Shown: positions 19,068 to 30,599 of the stretch, in pieces
How positions within the stretch are numbered: position 1 is the stretch's first letter
How the letters are laid out: each line of letters starts with the position of its first letter
NCBI GenBank assembly: GCA_049999725.1
Contig: JBNGIS010005425.1
Coordinates: forward strand, 24,048-57,225
Origin: Haplomitrium mnioides
Taxonomy: Eukaryota > Marchantiophyta > Haplomitriopsida > Calobryales
Direction of reading: 5' to 3'
Length of the DNA: 33,178 nucleotides
Made by a program: the position numbers and the translations under genes
Notes under the pieces: generated by a model
Database searches by the model: none
What the model was told of the DNA's origin: nothing
Seen by the model: the letters and a program-made list of their open reading frames with translations, nothing else

Positions 19068-19957
19068 TTAGCAATCAGAAAAAAAAGAAAGGACTTGGTC
19101 AAAAAAAAGAGTCCACTTCCTTTGCTATATTGTGTTGTTCTTTTAGTTCATTATTATTTCTTCTTCTACTTTCTATTGTTGCTCCAACGTAAGTTGAACC
19201 AACATAAAGACCCGATTCTGAAAAGCAGTCCCTTTATGACCAAAAAGCAAAGAGTTAGGAATTGATATTACAGTTCAAGAAGCTGACAAATGGCCTTGAT
19301 GTAGTTCATTTCAGTAGTTGGCAGAAGACTTCTGGTCTTATTTATAAAGTGAAGAGTTCTGCTTGTATGGTTCACATTGCATTGAATTTACTATATGCGT
19401 AGGTTTTTTATTAGTGTGTTTTCCACTCTTTGTTTAGTCTACAATATCTTGTAGTCGACATGCATCTCATTTTACTGGTAAGCAACGTAAACCTTTGATG
19501 GTCGCACTTTAGTGCTCAATCAAACTTCCTCCAAGAAGTTAACAAATGGTTTCTTGATTAAGATCCCATTCAAAACCCCTTCCAACGAATGTGTAGTCTA
19601 CAGTAGATTTCTTTTCATTATATGTTAAAACATCGGCTCTATTCTTGAACTAGAGTATCTAATCTAGAACAACTCGTTCGTAGGTTAGATGTTCTCCCCC
19701 TCTAACAACTCTAACTATCAGTCATCCATACTTAATAGTCTTTTAGATTATTTGTAGGTCATCCCTCTCTTGTCCTCTTATAGTATTTGCCTTAGGTTTT
19801 TGGAACCTTAAGATGTCGTACATCTATAATTGCTTCTTATCAGCCTGGTCCACGACCACTAGTCCTGACAATTAACCGAAGATCAAGCCTATAGAAAGTC
19901 CTAGATTCAATCTATTGAACATCTTGATATAGGAACATCTTTAGTGTCAATGTGATG
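19068..19957. other. spacer, mostly unassigned
   Basis: AT-rich with short frames only. From about 19690 on, words shared with the 144-bp array (CTCTTTTAG, GACCACTAGTCC) begin to appear, so the array may have started here and decayed. Confidence 0.35.
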
Positions 19958-20517
19958 AGTTAGACCGATTTCTTTAGTTGTCCTTTATCGGCCTAATCTT
20001 TAGCCACCCGTCTCAGCCATTAACTTTAGAACCTTCTCTTTACCCAGTCTATTCTCAATGCCCGACCCCAAATTCCACTAGTAAGTTGGACCATCGCTTC
20101 CGACCAACCCGACCTCTTTAGTTGTCTCCTATTGGCTCAGGTTTTAGCTACCCATCCAAGCCATTATCTTTAGGACCTTCACTTTATGAAGTCTGATTCT
20201 ACCACCTCACAACGACTTTCACTTGGAAGTTGGACCACCGCTTTTGACCAACCTTACCTCTTTAGTTGTTGTCTATTGGCTTGGTTCTTAACCTTCAGTC
20301 CAAGCTTTTAACTTTAGGCCCTCCTTTTTATCCAATCTATTCCCGCCGTTTGGCGCCGTCTTCAACATGGAAGTTGGAACATCGCATCCAACAATTGTAC
20401 TTGTGACATCATCCCAATAACTCCTAGACCCAAACCTATTGTCCAATCATTGTCCCTAGCACCCAACAATTTTGCTCTATTTGAACTATTTATCGACTCT
20501 CACAATAACGGTTAGTG
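19958..20517. repeat. tandem array, about 144-bp unit, left part
   Basis: Units begin with AGTTGGACC-type sequence at 20084, 20228 and 20372 (exactly 144 bp apart), with an earlier shorter unit from 19958. Shared blocks include CTCTTTAGTTGT, TATTGGCT and CCAAGCCATTA. The array is cut at 20517 by the chromovirus and related sequence resumes at 25558. Confidence 0.8.
20513..20517. repeat. target-site duplication of the plus-strand chromovirus (TAGTG; right copy TAGTC)
   Basis: TAGTG before the 5' LTR and TAGTC at 25553-25557 after the 3' LTR: four of five bases match, as expected for an old insertion. Confidence 0.75.
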
Positions 20518-20957
20518 TGTAATAGCAAAAGCATAATGTTGTGCTGATTGCAAGAAAATAGAGAGGAGTGCAGGAAGTGGTAAAGGTTATTTTTTTGTTA
20601 AAATTGAGATAAGATTACTTGACTTTGAAGCTACTTTTAGAGCTATTAGGGTTGAAATTAGAATTAACTTTTAATTGAACAATTTTAGTGTTGAAATAAG
20701 AAGTGACTTCTAAGTGATCAATTGTAGGGTTGAAATTAGAAGTGACTTGTAAGTGAAGAAAGAGGGATGACACCTTCTTCTCTTGTATAAATATAAGGGC
20801 TTCATAGCCCTACTTTGCATTTTGGAGCTCTTCTTAAATCACTTGGGTTCTTTGTTACTTGGCTTTTGCTTGTCTTATTGGCATTTGGTTGAAGAACTTT
20901 ATTAGAGTTCATTATGAGTTCTTACTCATTTGGATTTGGTCCTTGATTTCTTTTACA
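20518..20957 (+). repeat. 5' LTR of the plus-strand chromovirus
   Basis: TGTAATAGC...TTCTTTTACA, 440 bp, paired with 25113-25552. It contains TTGTATAAATATAAGG near 20785 as a TATA-type promoter, and three 39-bp-type repeats of GTTGAAATTAGAAGTGACTT. Confidence 0.93.
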
Positions 20958-20958
20958 T

Positions 20959-20975
20959 TGGTATAAAAGCTACGG
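20959..20975 (+). promoter_or_regulatory. primer-binding site, initiator Met tRNA type
   Basis: TGGTATAAAAGCTACGG, one base after the LTR, differs in two positions from TGGTATCAGAGC, the usual plant initiator-Met primer site. Confidence 0.85.
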
Positions 20976-20997
20976 TTCTTTTTTGGTGGTGAGTTAC

Positions 20998-21620
20998 ATG
21001 GAGAATCAAGAGGTGGTGTTTCAAGCAATGCAACAACTGCTTGAACATCTTTCACACATTTTGGAAGTGAGAATGAAAGATAAAGTTATTTTTCAAGAAG
21101 AAAAGAGTTAGACGCAATATCCAATGCTAAAAACATATCATAGAAAGGTGGTTTGTAGTGCATCTGAGAACTTCATATTCGGTCGTAAGCAATATTTTGG
21201 AGGTACAAACATTAGAGAAGATGGTCAACAAATTCTATTTGCGGCAAGCTAATTAGAAGAAGTTGCAAATACTTGGTGGAGATATCAAATAGAACAAACA
21301 CAACATGAATTTGTTGCTCATATTATTTCTTGGTGTGAACTCAAAAAAGCGGTGATTTCAAGATTTAAGGTTGTAAATGTTTAAAAGTAGCAAGAGATCG
21401 ATTGTCCAAATTGAAGCAACTTGGTATAGTGAGAAGCTATGTTACACATTTTCATGATACAATTATGCAAATTTCTGCTATAAGAGAAGAAGAAACACTA
21501 GACCCATTTGTTTGAAGATTGAAGCCTCGCACAAAAATGGAAGCAACAATGAGAGAGCCTACTCAATTAGAAGAAGCAATGCGCATGACGGAGCGACATG
21601 ACTTATTAATTTTTTGATAC
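20998..21620 (+). pseudogene. chromovirus gag (decayed, zinc knuckle missing)
   Basis: ATG at 20998 opens a frame with a helical N-terminus (FQAMQQLLEHLSHILEVRM). TAG 21109 and TAA 21250 break it. LEEVANTWWRYQIEQ and AVISRFKVVN follow, the typical Retrotrans_gag core. After a frameshift come LKP and MREPTQLEEAMRMTERHD. The sequence then passes almost directly to the protease region. The CCHC knuckle found in the minus-strand relative is absent, so a deletion removed it. Confidence 0.8.
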
Positions 21621-22320
21621 AGAAGCTAGGTTGCGTCTTCAACCATTCGAACAATGTACTCAAAACTTTGCAAGCTCTAATGGAACTAAAATTTTGACAA
21701 GAATTCGAGGTACATTGTTCCATCTTGATGGTATGATTAATGAGCACTCTTGTAGAATGTTGGTGGATAGTGGGAGTTTTGAAAATTTATATCACTACAT
21801 TTTGCTTAGAAAATCAAGGCAAAATTTAGACCAATCTAGGAGAGTGTTGTGACTCTAGCTGTTGGCTAAACACATGACGTGTTTTGCTCTCAAAAGCCAT
21901 TTCTTCTAAGGATTGAAAAAGAGTACGTGGAATCTATGCAATTTGTTATTGCATCTGTATAATTTGACATCATTTTAGGGTTTCCTTAGCTTGAAGATTA
22001 ATCTGCTGAATTTGATTGGGAAAAACAACAAGTTCAAGTTACCTTACAAGATAAGACATTTCTTTTTGGGTGTTCAATGCCATTGGTGAAGAAGCTTAAA
22101 TTTGTTGAGCATATTAATTCATTAGAGCAAGAGTTGCCAATCTTTGTTATTTGGATCAAGCCCATTATGGACTTGAGTATGGAGATAGGAAAAAGTGATC
22201 CTACCTCAATGATAGATGATATTTTGAAGGAGTTTGCAGATGTGTTTTCGGAGGATTTTCCAAAAGGGTTACCAGATGATCGTGGAATACCTTTTCCGAT
22301 TGAGTTGATATAAGAAAGTA
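21621..22320 (+). pseudogene. chromovirus aspartic protease region (decayed)
   Basis: MINEHSCRMLVDSGSFENLY carries the D-S-G active site near 21765. Later FDIILGFP-stop-LED matches the conserved 'DVILGMPWL' stretch with the Trp codon now a stop. The last part (22077-22313) is the link to RT with DPTSMIDDILKEFADVFSEDFPKGLP, a conserved sequence before plant RT domains. Confidence 0.8.
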
Positions 22321-23110
22321 CTTTTAATTGATCTATATATCAATTATCACCACAAGAATTAGAGAAGCTTTGAAAGATATTAACAGATCTTCTTGAAAGG
22401 GATTTCATTCAATATAGTAATTTGCCTTGGGGAGCTCCGGTATTCTTTGTACCAAAGAAAGGTGGTGGATTTTGTCTTTGTATAGACTATCAAGGCTTGA
22501 ACAATCAAATAGTGAAGAACATTTGTCCTCTACCTTGTATTGATAATTTGTTGGATCAATTGAGTGGTGCGTGAATCTTTTCTAAGTTGGATTTTCAAAG
22601 TGGCTATTGGCAAAATATTGGCAAATTTCTATCAAGCCAAGTGATGTGCCAAAGAAAACTTCTCGTACAAGATATGGACATTTTGAGTGGAAGGTTCTTA
22701 CATTCAGCCTTACTAATGGATCAAATGCATTGAGTTTTTGATGGTTTATTGGATAAATGAGTGTTGGTGTTTTTGGACAATATCTTTATCTTTAGTAAAA
22801 GTGAAGTTGAGCATTGTGAGATCTCAAAGATGTATTGCAAAGACTACATGATTGGAAGTTTTATTGCAAGAAGTTTTAGTATGAGTTTTGGAAGCAAGAG
22901 GTGACTTACCTAGGACATAAAGTGTTTGCAGAGGGCATCAAGATGGAGGAAGAGAAAATTAAGACTATTACAACGTCGCCAACACCAATTGATGCAAAGG
23001 ATGTTTGAGATTTCAATGGATTCGCAAGTTTTTATCAAAGATTCATCCATTACTATGCTCATATCGCAACACCTCTTACAGATCTGCTAGGTAAGGAGGC
23101 AAGGTTTCAA
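22321..23110 (+). pseudogene. chromovirus reverse transcriptase (decayed)
   Basis: Conserved blocks in order: [46 protein letters not shown], the catalytic block VFLDNIFIFSK near 22770, then FYQRFIHYYAHIATPLTDLL. The catalytic pair normally reads F-L-D-D; here the second Asp is Asn, so the enzyme would be inactive even without the stops. Confidence 0.85.
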
Positions 23111-23460
23111 TGGACCACCAAAGAGCAAGAGGCATTTCAACAACTCAAGAATGTGGTGTCTTCTCATCCAATTCTACAACTGAATGATCCAAAGACATGT
23201 TGTATAGTTGATTTTCATGCCTCTAATTTTGCTATTGGAGTAGTGTTATAACAAGAGTTTGAGAATGGACTTTATCTAATTGCCTTCATGTCACACCGAC
23301 TAAATGCAGTGGAGAGAAATTATTCTACAAGGGATAGAGAGCAATTGGCGATGGTTTATGCTACCAATATTTGTAGACACTATCTTTTAAGAAAGCATAT
23401 ACTTATGGTCAGTGATCACATACTCTTATTATAATCAATTAACTTAGAAAATATGACAAG
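23111..23460 (+). pseudogene. chromovirus RNase H (decayed)
   Basis: WTTKEQEAFQQLKNV precedes CCIVDFHASNFAIGVVL (first catalytic Asp), then ERNYSTRDREQLAMVYA (Glu) and MVSDH (Asp). The usual Thr/Asp-rich order of plant Ty3 RNase H is kept. One in-frame TAA follows GVVL. Confidence 0.8.
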
Positions 23461-23789
23461 TCGTCATTATCAATGAGAAGATTAGCTACAACTCTTTGAT
23501 ATCAAGTTGGAGTACAAGCCAAGAAGGTTCTATACCATTCTTTATGCATTTTCATGAGGATCAAATCATCGATTAAATACATTGGAGGTTGTAAATATTA
23601 GTATATTGAATCTTCATGAAACAACCTCTAACAACTTTTGACAAAAGTTGTATGAACATGGCTTCTTTCATCTTGCTAGGACATGTTTGGCAGTCAAAGA
23701 TAGTGAGTATCATGCCTTTTCCATTTGAAATGGCATTTTCTATCAAGACCATAAAATATATGTTCTACAAGATGAGCAATTCAAATGAC

Positions 23790-24640
23790 CTGTTTATAAG
23801 AAGCATATGACATTCCAATCTCAAAGCATCTTGGGATAGACAAGACTATGGAGTTGCTTCAATGCACTTGGTGGTGGCCAAATCTAGCTCAAGATTTTCG
23901 TAGCTTTGTTCATTATTGTGAAAGTTGTCAGCAAAACAAGGCTTCAAATCAAAGACCAGCTGGCCTTCTTCAACCACTAACAATTCTTATTGCTCGATAA
24001 GAACATATAAGTTTAGATCTTGTCACTTCGCTTTCAACCATGCATTGTGGGTTTACTGCTATTGTGGTATTTGTGGATAAGCAAAGCAAACAAATTCCTC
24101 TAGTACCGACAGTGGATGAGGTCGATGCTCCACAATTGGCAAAGATTTACTTTGAAACAATCTTTTAATATCATGGAATGCCAAAGGTGTTAATATATCC
24201 AATAGAGATCCACAATTCACTAGGAAGTTTTGGTGAGAGTTGTTTACACTTTTGGGTACCAAAGTATATATGTCTATGGCTTATTATTGTCAAACAGATA
24301 GGCAAATTGAACGTGAAAATCGTATTGTGGAGGACATACTTGGAGCATTTATCAACATTTATCACACAGATTGGGATAGTTTCTTACCTATTGTAGAGTT
24401 TGGATACATCATTTCCAAACAAGTAAGTATTGGATTTTCTCATTTCTTTCTTAATTCAGGTCAACATTCTCTTGTTTATGATGTTTTGCTTTCTCTTTTC
24501 TCCTCCAATGTTCCAACTCTTTCTACTTTTTTTGTCTCATTTATCTTCCTCTTTGTAAGATGCCAAAAATCATCTTGTTATTGCTCAAAATTGGTAAAAA
24601 CATAATGTTGATAAATATCGTGGCAATTTTTCTTATGTTA
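23790..24640 (+). pseudogene. chromovirus integrase (decayed)
   Basis: The zinc-binding region is seen as LGIDKTMELL...VHYCESCQQNK. The core begins HISLDLVTSLS and has a frameshift around 24190-24220, after which LLGTKVYMSMAYY and QIERENRIVEDIL (with the catalytic Glu) continue. The C-terminal part has DWDSFLPIVEFGY. Confidence 0.8.
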
Positions 24641-24785
24641 TAGATGACCAAGTTATGTTTTATACTCATGATCTTCTTTTGTCTTTAGATACTCAAATCC
24701 ATAAGTTATATCTAGCTTGATTAGTCTTTTCTCAAATTCTCAAAATATTTCTCCCATTGTATAAAAAATTGATCTTCCTCTCCAT

Positions 24786-25090
24786 ATGACGATTCATCAT
24801 GTATTCCATGTATCTAAACTTAAACCTTTTGTTTCTAGTCTATCTTCTATTCAGAATCGTATTCAAATTCCTCCTCCAACTATTATTCTTGATGATCATA
24901 AAGAATGTGACGTGGATTGCATTTTAGCTAAGCAAAATCTCAAACATAGGCAACATCTTCAAGTTTAATATAAAAGTTTGTGGAAGGGAGATTTACTTCA
25001 TGATGCTACTTAGAAACCATGTTCTAACCTTGAGAATGCTCAAGAAGCTATTCAATTATTTGAAATTGCCGGTCATGACGAGAATGTTAT
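24786..25090 (+). pseudogene. chromovirus C-terminal chromodomain (decayed)
   Basis: VFHVSKLKPF marks the end of the integrase GPY/F-type region. Then CDVDCILAKQNLKHR, a stop, YKSLWKGDLLHDAT, a stop and LENAQEAIQLFE follow the chromodomain pattern 'E-V-x-x-I-L ... V-K-W-K-G ... A-T-W-E ... L-x-x-A-x-x-x-I-x-x-F'. Confidence 0.82.
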
Positions 25091-25095
25091 CAATT

Positions 25096-25108
25096 AGAAG
25101 GTGGGGAT
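25096..25108 (+). promoter_or_regulatory. polypurine tract of the plus-strand chromovirus
   Basis: AGAAGGTGGGGAT, nearly all purine, ends four bases before the 3' LTR. Confidence 0.7.
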
Positions 25109-25112
25109 TATA

Positions 25113-25552
25113 TGATAATACAAGCATACTGTTGTGCTATTTATAAGAAAATAGAGAGGAGTGAAGGAAGTGGTAGAGGTTTATTTTCAAGGTTGATTTG
25201 AGATAAGATTACTTGAATTTGAAGTTACTTTTAGAGCTTTTAGGGTTGAAATTAGAAGTGACTTCTAAGTGAACAATTTTAGTGTTGAAATTAGAAGTGA
25301 CTTTTAAGTGATCAGTTTTAGGGTTGAAATTGGAAGTGACTTGCAAGTGAAGAAAGAGGGATGACACCTTCTTCTCTTGTATAAATAGAAGAGCTTTATA
25401 GCCAAACTTCTCATTCAAGAATTCCTCTCAAATCACCTAGGTTCTTTAGTTGCTTGGCTTTTGCTTGCTTTATTGACATTTGGTTGAAGAACTCCATTAG
25501 AGTTCAATATGAGTTCTTACTCATTTGGACTTGGTCTTTGAGTTCTTTTATA
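25113..25552 (+). repeat. 3' LTR of the plus-strand chromovirus
   Basis: TGATAATAC...TTCTTTTATA, 440 bp. It includes a 39-bp tandem repeat, GTTGAAATTAGAAGTGACTT, starting at 25245, 25284 and 25323. A minus-strand frame over this repeat (25209-25418) is not a gene. Confidence 0.93.
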
Positions 25553-25557
25553 TAGTC

Positions 25558-25740
25558 CTTTCATTTTGACTGATAGTTTAAAGTTGTCCAACACCATATT
25601 CAACATAGAAGTTGGAGCACCTTGGTTGACCAATGTACCTCTGACGTCAGTTTGACAAACCTTTGACCCGATTGTACGACCCGACATCCTCGTCCATACT
25701 ATCCAATAAATTAGAGTAGTTTGAGCCTATAGACTGTTCT
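25558..25740. repeat. 144-bp array, right remnant after the chromovirus
   Basis: CAACATAGAAGTTGGAGCACC at about 25600 matches CAACATGGAAGTTGGAACATC at about 20363, and TGTACCTCTGACGTCA matches TGTACTTGTGACATCA. This shows the same array on both sides of the insertion. Confidence 0.65.
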
Positions 25741-26983
25741 CTCTTTTAATCGTTAGCTCTTTAGCTCTGTTTATTGCTATAATACTGCGTGATGTCATTT
25801 TCAATAGAGGTAGTTCGATCGTTGCGTCAGACAGGTCATACCGTATATTCATTGATCAAAGAGTCTTTAGATCCAAATTTGATCTATCGGATGCACCATT
25901 TAGAACCCAATCACATTTATCAGACACCCCCTCCCAGCCTTCAACCTTGATCTATGTTCATCTCCATCCTCATATATCTCCCAATACTGTCCTAGGTTTA
26001 CCAGATAGTTTATGCGAACACTCACCTTCAATCGTAAAATTTCCTAGTCCTAATTGTTCTCACATTCTCTTGGTATGATTAGTGGAACCCTTCAACATTT
26101 CAGATGTGCCAATCCTCTATTGTTTTTAAGTGATCTTCCTACCTCTGTCTTGCCACTCATGCGAACACTCCTCATTAGTGTGTGCTTGAATCCTTCTAGA
26201 AGTACATTGCATTGTTGAGTTCCACTATACTACAAACATTGCTTGATCAAGATTACCACTATACTATAGAAATAGCCGAGCAACGAAGCCTTCTCTATCC
26301 TCATTCAATACAAAGAGAGAGTTACTCCCCTTACACTCTCCACCTTTGTGAAACACTACCTCAGGTTACTTCAAAGCTTGCTAACCAGCCTTTGAGCTTA
26401 AAAATCCAAATAGTAAATTCAAGTCTAGCCTTTACTCTAAGATGATATTCTAGTTGTACGTATTGTAACAAGTAGCATTCACCACTTGAAGCTTGTCCAT
26501 CTATTAGCTGGTGTGACATTTGCCTTCTTCATACCATGCAAACATTGTTTGCCTTGTTTGGAGAAGAATTAGGGTTGTTGTAGCACAAAAAACTTTGGAA
26601 GTGAATCAAGTGATAGTCCAGATTGCCCAATCAATGATCATAGCTTAGGTCCCTATTCATCTAGCTTATCAAACTTCATATCAACATCATCCCAACCAAT
26701 ATTCATTCTTGATTGCTTGTTCTTCTCCTTGCCAAAGTTGTTATAACTATAATTCAATAGATTATATCACTCGAGATCTCACTTATTCACAAACGCAACA
26801 ATATTATCATGGACACAATCAAATAATATTTGAATGGTCCTACTCACAACATCAACAATAGCCAAGATATAATTAAAGCTAGTCTCAATATCAACAACAA
26901 GCCTTATATGTTTCTACTCCTTGTCTTTAAATCACATTTAATGAGTTGTAGCTAGCTCAAATTCTAGTGACTATGACCCAAAC
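25741..26983. other. spacer between the two chromoviruses, no gene recognised
   Basis: A 77-codon frame (26212-26445) has no motif. A short duplication CCACTATACTA occurs near 26222 and 26257. The rest is AT-rich and unassigned. Confidence 0.4.
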
Positions 26984-27399
26984 TATAAAAGAACTCTAAG
27001 ATCAACTTTCAAAATTAGCAACAACTCTAAGATAACTCTAATAGAGTCATGCAAATTAAGGCCAATAAGCAACCACAAGCCAATAATACAAGCCAAAGCC
27101 AAGCAACCAAAGAGCCAAACTGAATTGAGAGGAACTTTAGAATAAGAAGTGGGGCTATGAAACCCTTCTATTTATACAAGAGAAGAAGGTTTCATCACTC
27201 TTTCTTCACTTATAAGTCACTTCCAATTTCAACTCTAAAATTGATCACTTAAAAGTCAATTTTAATTTCAACCCTAAAAGCTCTAAAAGTAACTTCGAAG
27301 GTAAGTAATTTTATCTTAATTCAAAGTGACCCTCTACCTCTTCTTGCTTTTCTCTCTATTTTCTTATAAAAATCACAACATAATGTTTGTACTATTACA
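26984..27399 (-). repeat. 3' LTR of the minus-strand chromovirus
   Basis: On the minus strand it begins TGTAATAGTAC and ends near AGTTCTTTTATA, about 416 bp. It matches both plus-strand LTRs and the fragment at 31723-31955, including the TATACAAGAGAAGAAGG-type block. Confidence 0.88.
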
Positions 27400-27419
27400 T
27401 AATCTTCACGTTCCAATCA

Positions 27420-27640
27420 ATGACATCCTCATTATTGCCGCAACTTTCAAATAATTGAAAAGCTTCTTGAACATTCTCAAGGTTTGAATAAGCCTCTTAA
27501 GTAGCATAATGAAGTGGATAACCTTTCAACAAAACCTTGTATTGAACTTGTAGATGCCACTCTCACTTGATAACTCTTTTTTCCAAAATTCAGTCCACTT
27601 CAAATTCTTCATGATCATCAAGAACAATAGCTAGAAGAGG
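27420..27640 (-). pseudogene. chromodomain of the minus-strand chromovirus (decayed)
   Basis: Minus-strand reading gives VLDDHEEFEVD-stop-ILEKR, VQYKVLLKGYPLHYAT-stop-EA and NLENVQEAFQLFE. This aligns block by block with the chromodomain of the plus-strand copy. Confidence 0.75.
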
Positions 27641-27864
27641 AAGTTGAACACAATATGGAAAAAAGATAGACAAGGGACAAAAGGCTCAAGTTTATAAGCA
27701 ATAAGAGAAATAACTTGAGAAATAGAAAAAGTACTAATTTAACTAAGAGATAACTTCTGGACTTGAGTATCTAAAGACAATAGGAGATCGTGAGAAGAAA
27801 ATATAACTTGGTCACAAAAAACATAAGAGAAACTATGACAACAACTATTGGCATACTGTTTTTG

Positions 27865-28700
27865 CTAATTTTGAGCAACAATAAGATGGCTAGAAGCATC
27901 TTGCAAAGAAGAAGATAAACGAGACAAAAAGATAGAAATACTCGGAATATTGGAAGAAGAAGGAGAAAAAAAACCATCAAGAACAAGAGAATATTGACCC
28001 AAATTAAGAAAGAAAGGAAAAAACCTAGTACTTACTTCTTTGGAGTTGTTGTGAGCAAACTCCATAGCTGGTAAAAATCTATCCCAGTCGTTGTGATAAA
28101 AATTAATGCATGTGAAAAGCATATCCTTCACAATGCAATTAGCATGCTTTATTTGCCCATTCATTTGAGAATAATAAGCAGTAGATATATAGAGTTTGGT
28201 TCCTAACAGTTTGAACAACTCTCGCCAAAATTTTCCAATGAAACTTGGATCCATATCAGATATTAACACCTTGGGCATTCCTTAATGATAGAAGATAGTA
28301 TCAAAGTAAATTTTTGCCAATTATGGAGCATCTACTATATCCACTATTGACGCTAAATGAATCTTTTTTATGAGCTTGTACACAAACACCACTACGTAGT
28401 TGGAAGTGAAGTGACAAGATCCAAACTTACATGTTCCCAATGAGCAGTAGGAATTGGTAGTGCTTGAAGAAGTCCCGCTGATTTTTGATTAGAAGCTTTG
28501 TTTCATTGGTAATTTTCATACAAACAAACAAAACCATAAACATCTCGAGCCAAGTTAGGCCACCATCAAGTGCGCTGAAGTTATTATCTACTCCAAGATG
28601 CTCTAAGACGGGAATGTGATGAGCTTCTTGTAAACAAGCTATTTGAGGCATATCATCTTGTGGAATATATATTTGATGGGTTTGATAGAGAATACCATTT
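27865..28700 (-). pseudogene. integrase of the minus-strand chromovirus (decayed)
   Basis: The open part 28278-27865 (137 codons) starts MPKVLISDMDPSFIGKFW (S-D-x-D block with the second catalytic Asp), then LLGTKLYISTAYYSQMNGQI, IVKDML and DWDRFLPAMEFAHN. The upstream part (28651-28427) holds a damaged zinc-binding region (EAHHIPVLEHLGVD). Between them a stop-rich segment covers the first catalytic Asp region. Confidence 0.85.
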
Positions 28701-28869
28701 CAAATGGAAAAAGAATGATACTCATTATCTTTGACAACCAATTGTGTTGGAACAAAACTTAAAAAGAACATATTCTTGTAGTTTTTGACAATAACTTTCA
28801 CCAATTGCATCAACTAGATATAATATGCTAATGTTTATTACCATCTCTATTGTATTCTCTTGATGATTA

Positions 28870-29331
28870 GGCTATCATGAAATTGCATCAAGAATGGTTT
28901 GAAACCTTCCAAGCTTGTACTCTAGTTTGATATTAAAGAGTTGCAATTGATCTTCCCATCGGCGACTTGTTATATTTTCCAAATGGATTGCTTGTAGTAA
29001 TGGTTTGTGCTCTATGTGTATAAGTGCATGCCTTCTCAAGAGATAGCATCTCTACACTTTGGTAGTATAAACCATTGGAAATCACTCACAATCCATTGCA
29101 GAATAATTTCTCTCTGCTGCTTTAAATTGGCGTGATATAAAGGCAAGTGGGTGAAGTACATTCTCAAACTCTTACTGCAAAATTACTCCAATTGCAAAAT
29201 TAGAAGCATCAAAATCAACTATGCAATGTTTCTTTGGATCATAGGGCTGTAGAATATGACAAGAAGAGACTTCATCTTTGATCTATTGAAATGCTGCTTG
29301 CTCTTTAACGGTTCATTGAAACTTGATCTCT
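28870..29331 (-). pseudogene. RNase H of the minus-strand chromovirus (decayed)
   Basis: The minus strand of this stretch matches the RNase H region of the plus-strand copy, including the block around GCAATTGGAGTAATTTTGCA and the AGAGAGAAATTATTCTG segment. No long open frame remains. Confidence 0.65.
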
Positions 29332-30060
29332 TTACTTATTATATCTCAAAGTGGTGTAGCAATACACACATAATAATAGATGAATCATCAATAGAAGCTT
29401 GGAAATCCATTGAAGTCTATAATTTCCTTTACTACTTTTGGTGTTGGCTACTCTATGATAGCTATAATTGTTTTCTTCCATCTTGATGCCTTCTGTAGAC
29501 ACCTTGTGCATCAGGTAAGTAACCTCTTGCTTCAAAAATTTGCACTTGGATCTCTTACAATAAAACTTCCAATTGCACAACCTTTGCAATACTTCTTTGA
29601 GATAATCATGATGCTCAACTTCAATTTTGCTAAAAATAAGAATGTCACTTAAGAATACCCAAATTGGTTTATTCAATAGCTCATAAAACATTTGATGGAT
29701 TTGATTCATAAATATGGTTAGAGCATTAGTGAGACCAAATATAAGAACCTTCCACTCAAAATGCCCATATCTCATATGAAAATTTGTCTTTGGCACATCA
29801 GTTAGCTTGATAGGAATTCGTCCATATCCACTTCAAAGATCCAACTTGGAAAAGAATCACACATCATTCAATTGATCCAACAAATCATCAATACATGGTA
29901 AAAAAATACACATTCTCTACTGTTTGACTGTTAAAATCATGATAATGTGTACAAAGATGAAATCCACCATCTTTTTATGGTACAAAAAATATTGATGCTC
30001 CTCAATACAAAGTACTATGCTGAATGAATTCTTTCTCAAGAAGATCCGTCAAGGTCTTGC
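29332..30060 (-). pseudogene. reverse transcriptase of the minus-strand chromovirus (decayed)
   Basis: The open part 29796-29332 (154 codons) contains HMRYGHFEWKVLIFGLTNA, the catalytic block VFLSDILIFSK, HHDYLKEVLQRL and FLKQEVTYL. The catalytic F-L-D-D reads F-L-S-D here: the first Asp is lost, a different change from the Asn in the plus-strand copy. Upstream, IFFVP-stop-KDGGFHL is the conserved '[11 protein letters not shown]' block. Confidence 0.87.
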
Positions 30061-30599
30061 AATGCTTTGCCAACTATTGTGAAAATAACCATTATATAAA
30101 TTGTTTATAAGAAGTAATTTCTAGTATCAACTCAATTAGAAAAGGCAATCCTCAATCATTTGGCAACTCTTTTGGCAAGTCAACTGGAAACACATATGAA
30201 AGTTCCTTCAAAATATCATCAATCATTGAGTTCAGTTCAAATTTCCCTCCCTCCTTATTCAAGTAAAGATAGGCTTTATCCACATAGCAAAGACAAGCAA
30301 CTCGTTCTCCATCAAAGCATTATGATAATTTGATTTGGGCCTCTTCACTAACAGTGTTGGATGCCTAAAAGGAAATTTCTTTTTTTGCAAAGTAATTTCA
30401 ATTTGTCATTTTGCCCAATCAACTTGAGGGAATCGATCTGGAAGCCAAAATAAGCTCAAAATAATATCATATTGCATTGGTGCAATAACAAAGTCTATAG
30501 ATTCCTTATACTCTTTGCCAATCTTTAGAAGAAGTGGCTTGTACGAGTGGAACATCTCATGTTTTTGGCCATCGAACATAGTTACAAAACTTCCTTTGA

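Larger units (their letters stand above)
20518..25552 (+). mobile_element. Ty3-type chromovirus, full length in structure, coding decayed
   Basis: 5035 bp with two 440-bp LTRs, an initiator-Met-type PBS, gag, protease, RT, RNase H, integrase and a C-terminal chromodomain, a polypurine tract and a one-mismatch target duplication. This domain order with a chromodomain defines chromoviruses, whose chromodomain steers integration towards modified chromatin. Many stops and some frameshifts break every domain. It inserted into the 144-bp array. The two LTRs differ by roughly a tenth by eye, so it is older than the long-LTR element. Confidence 0.93.
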
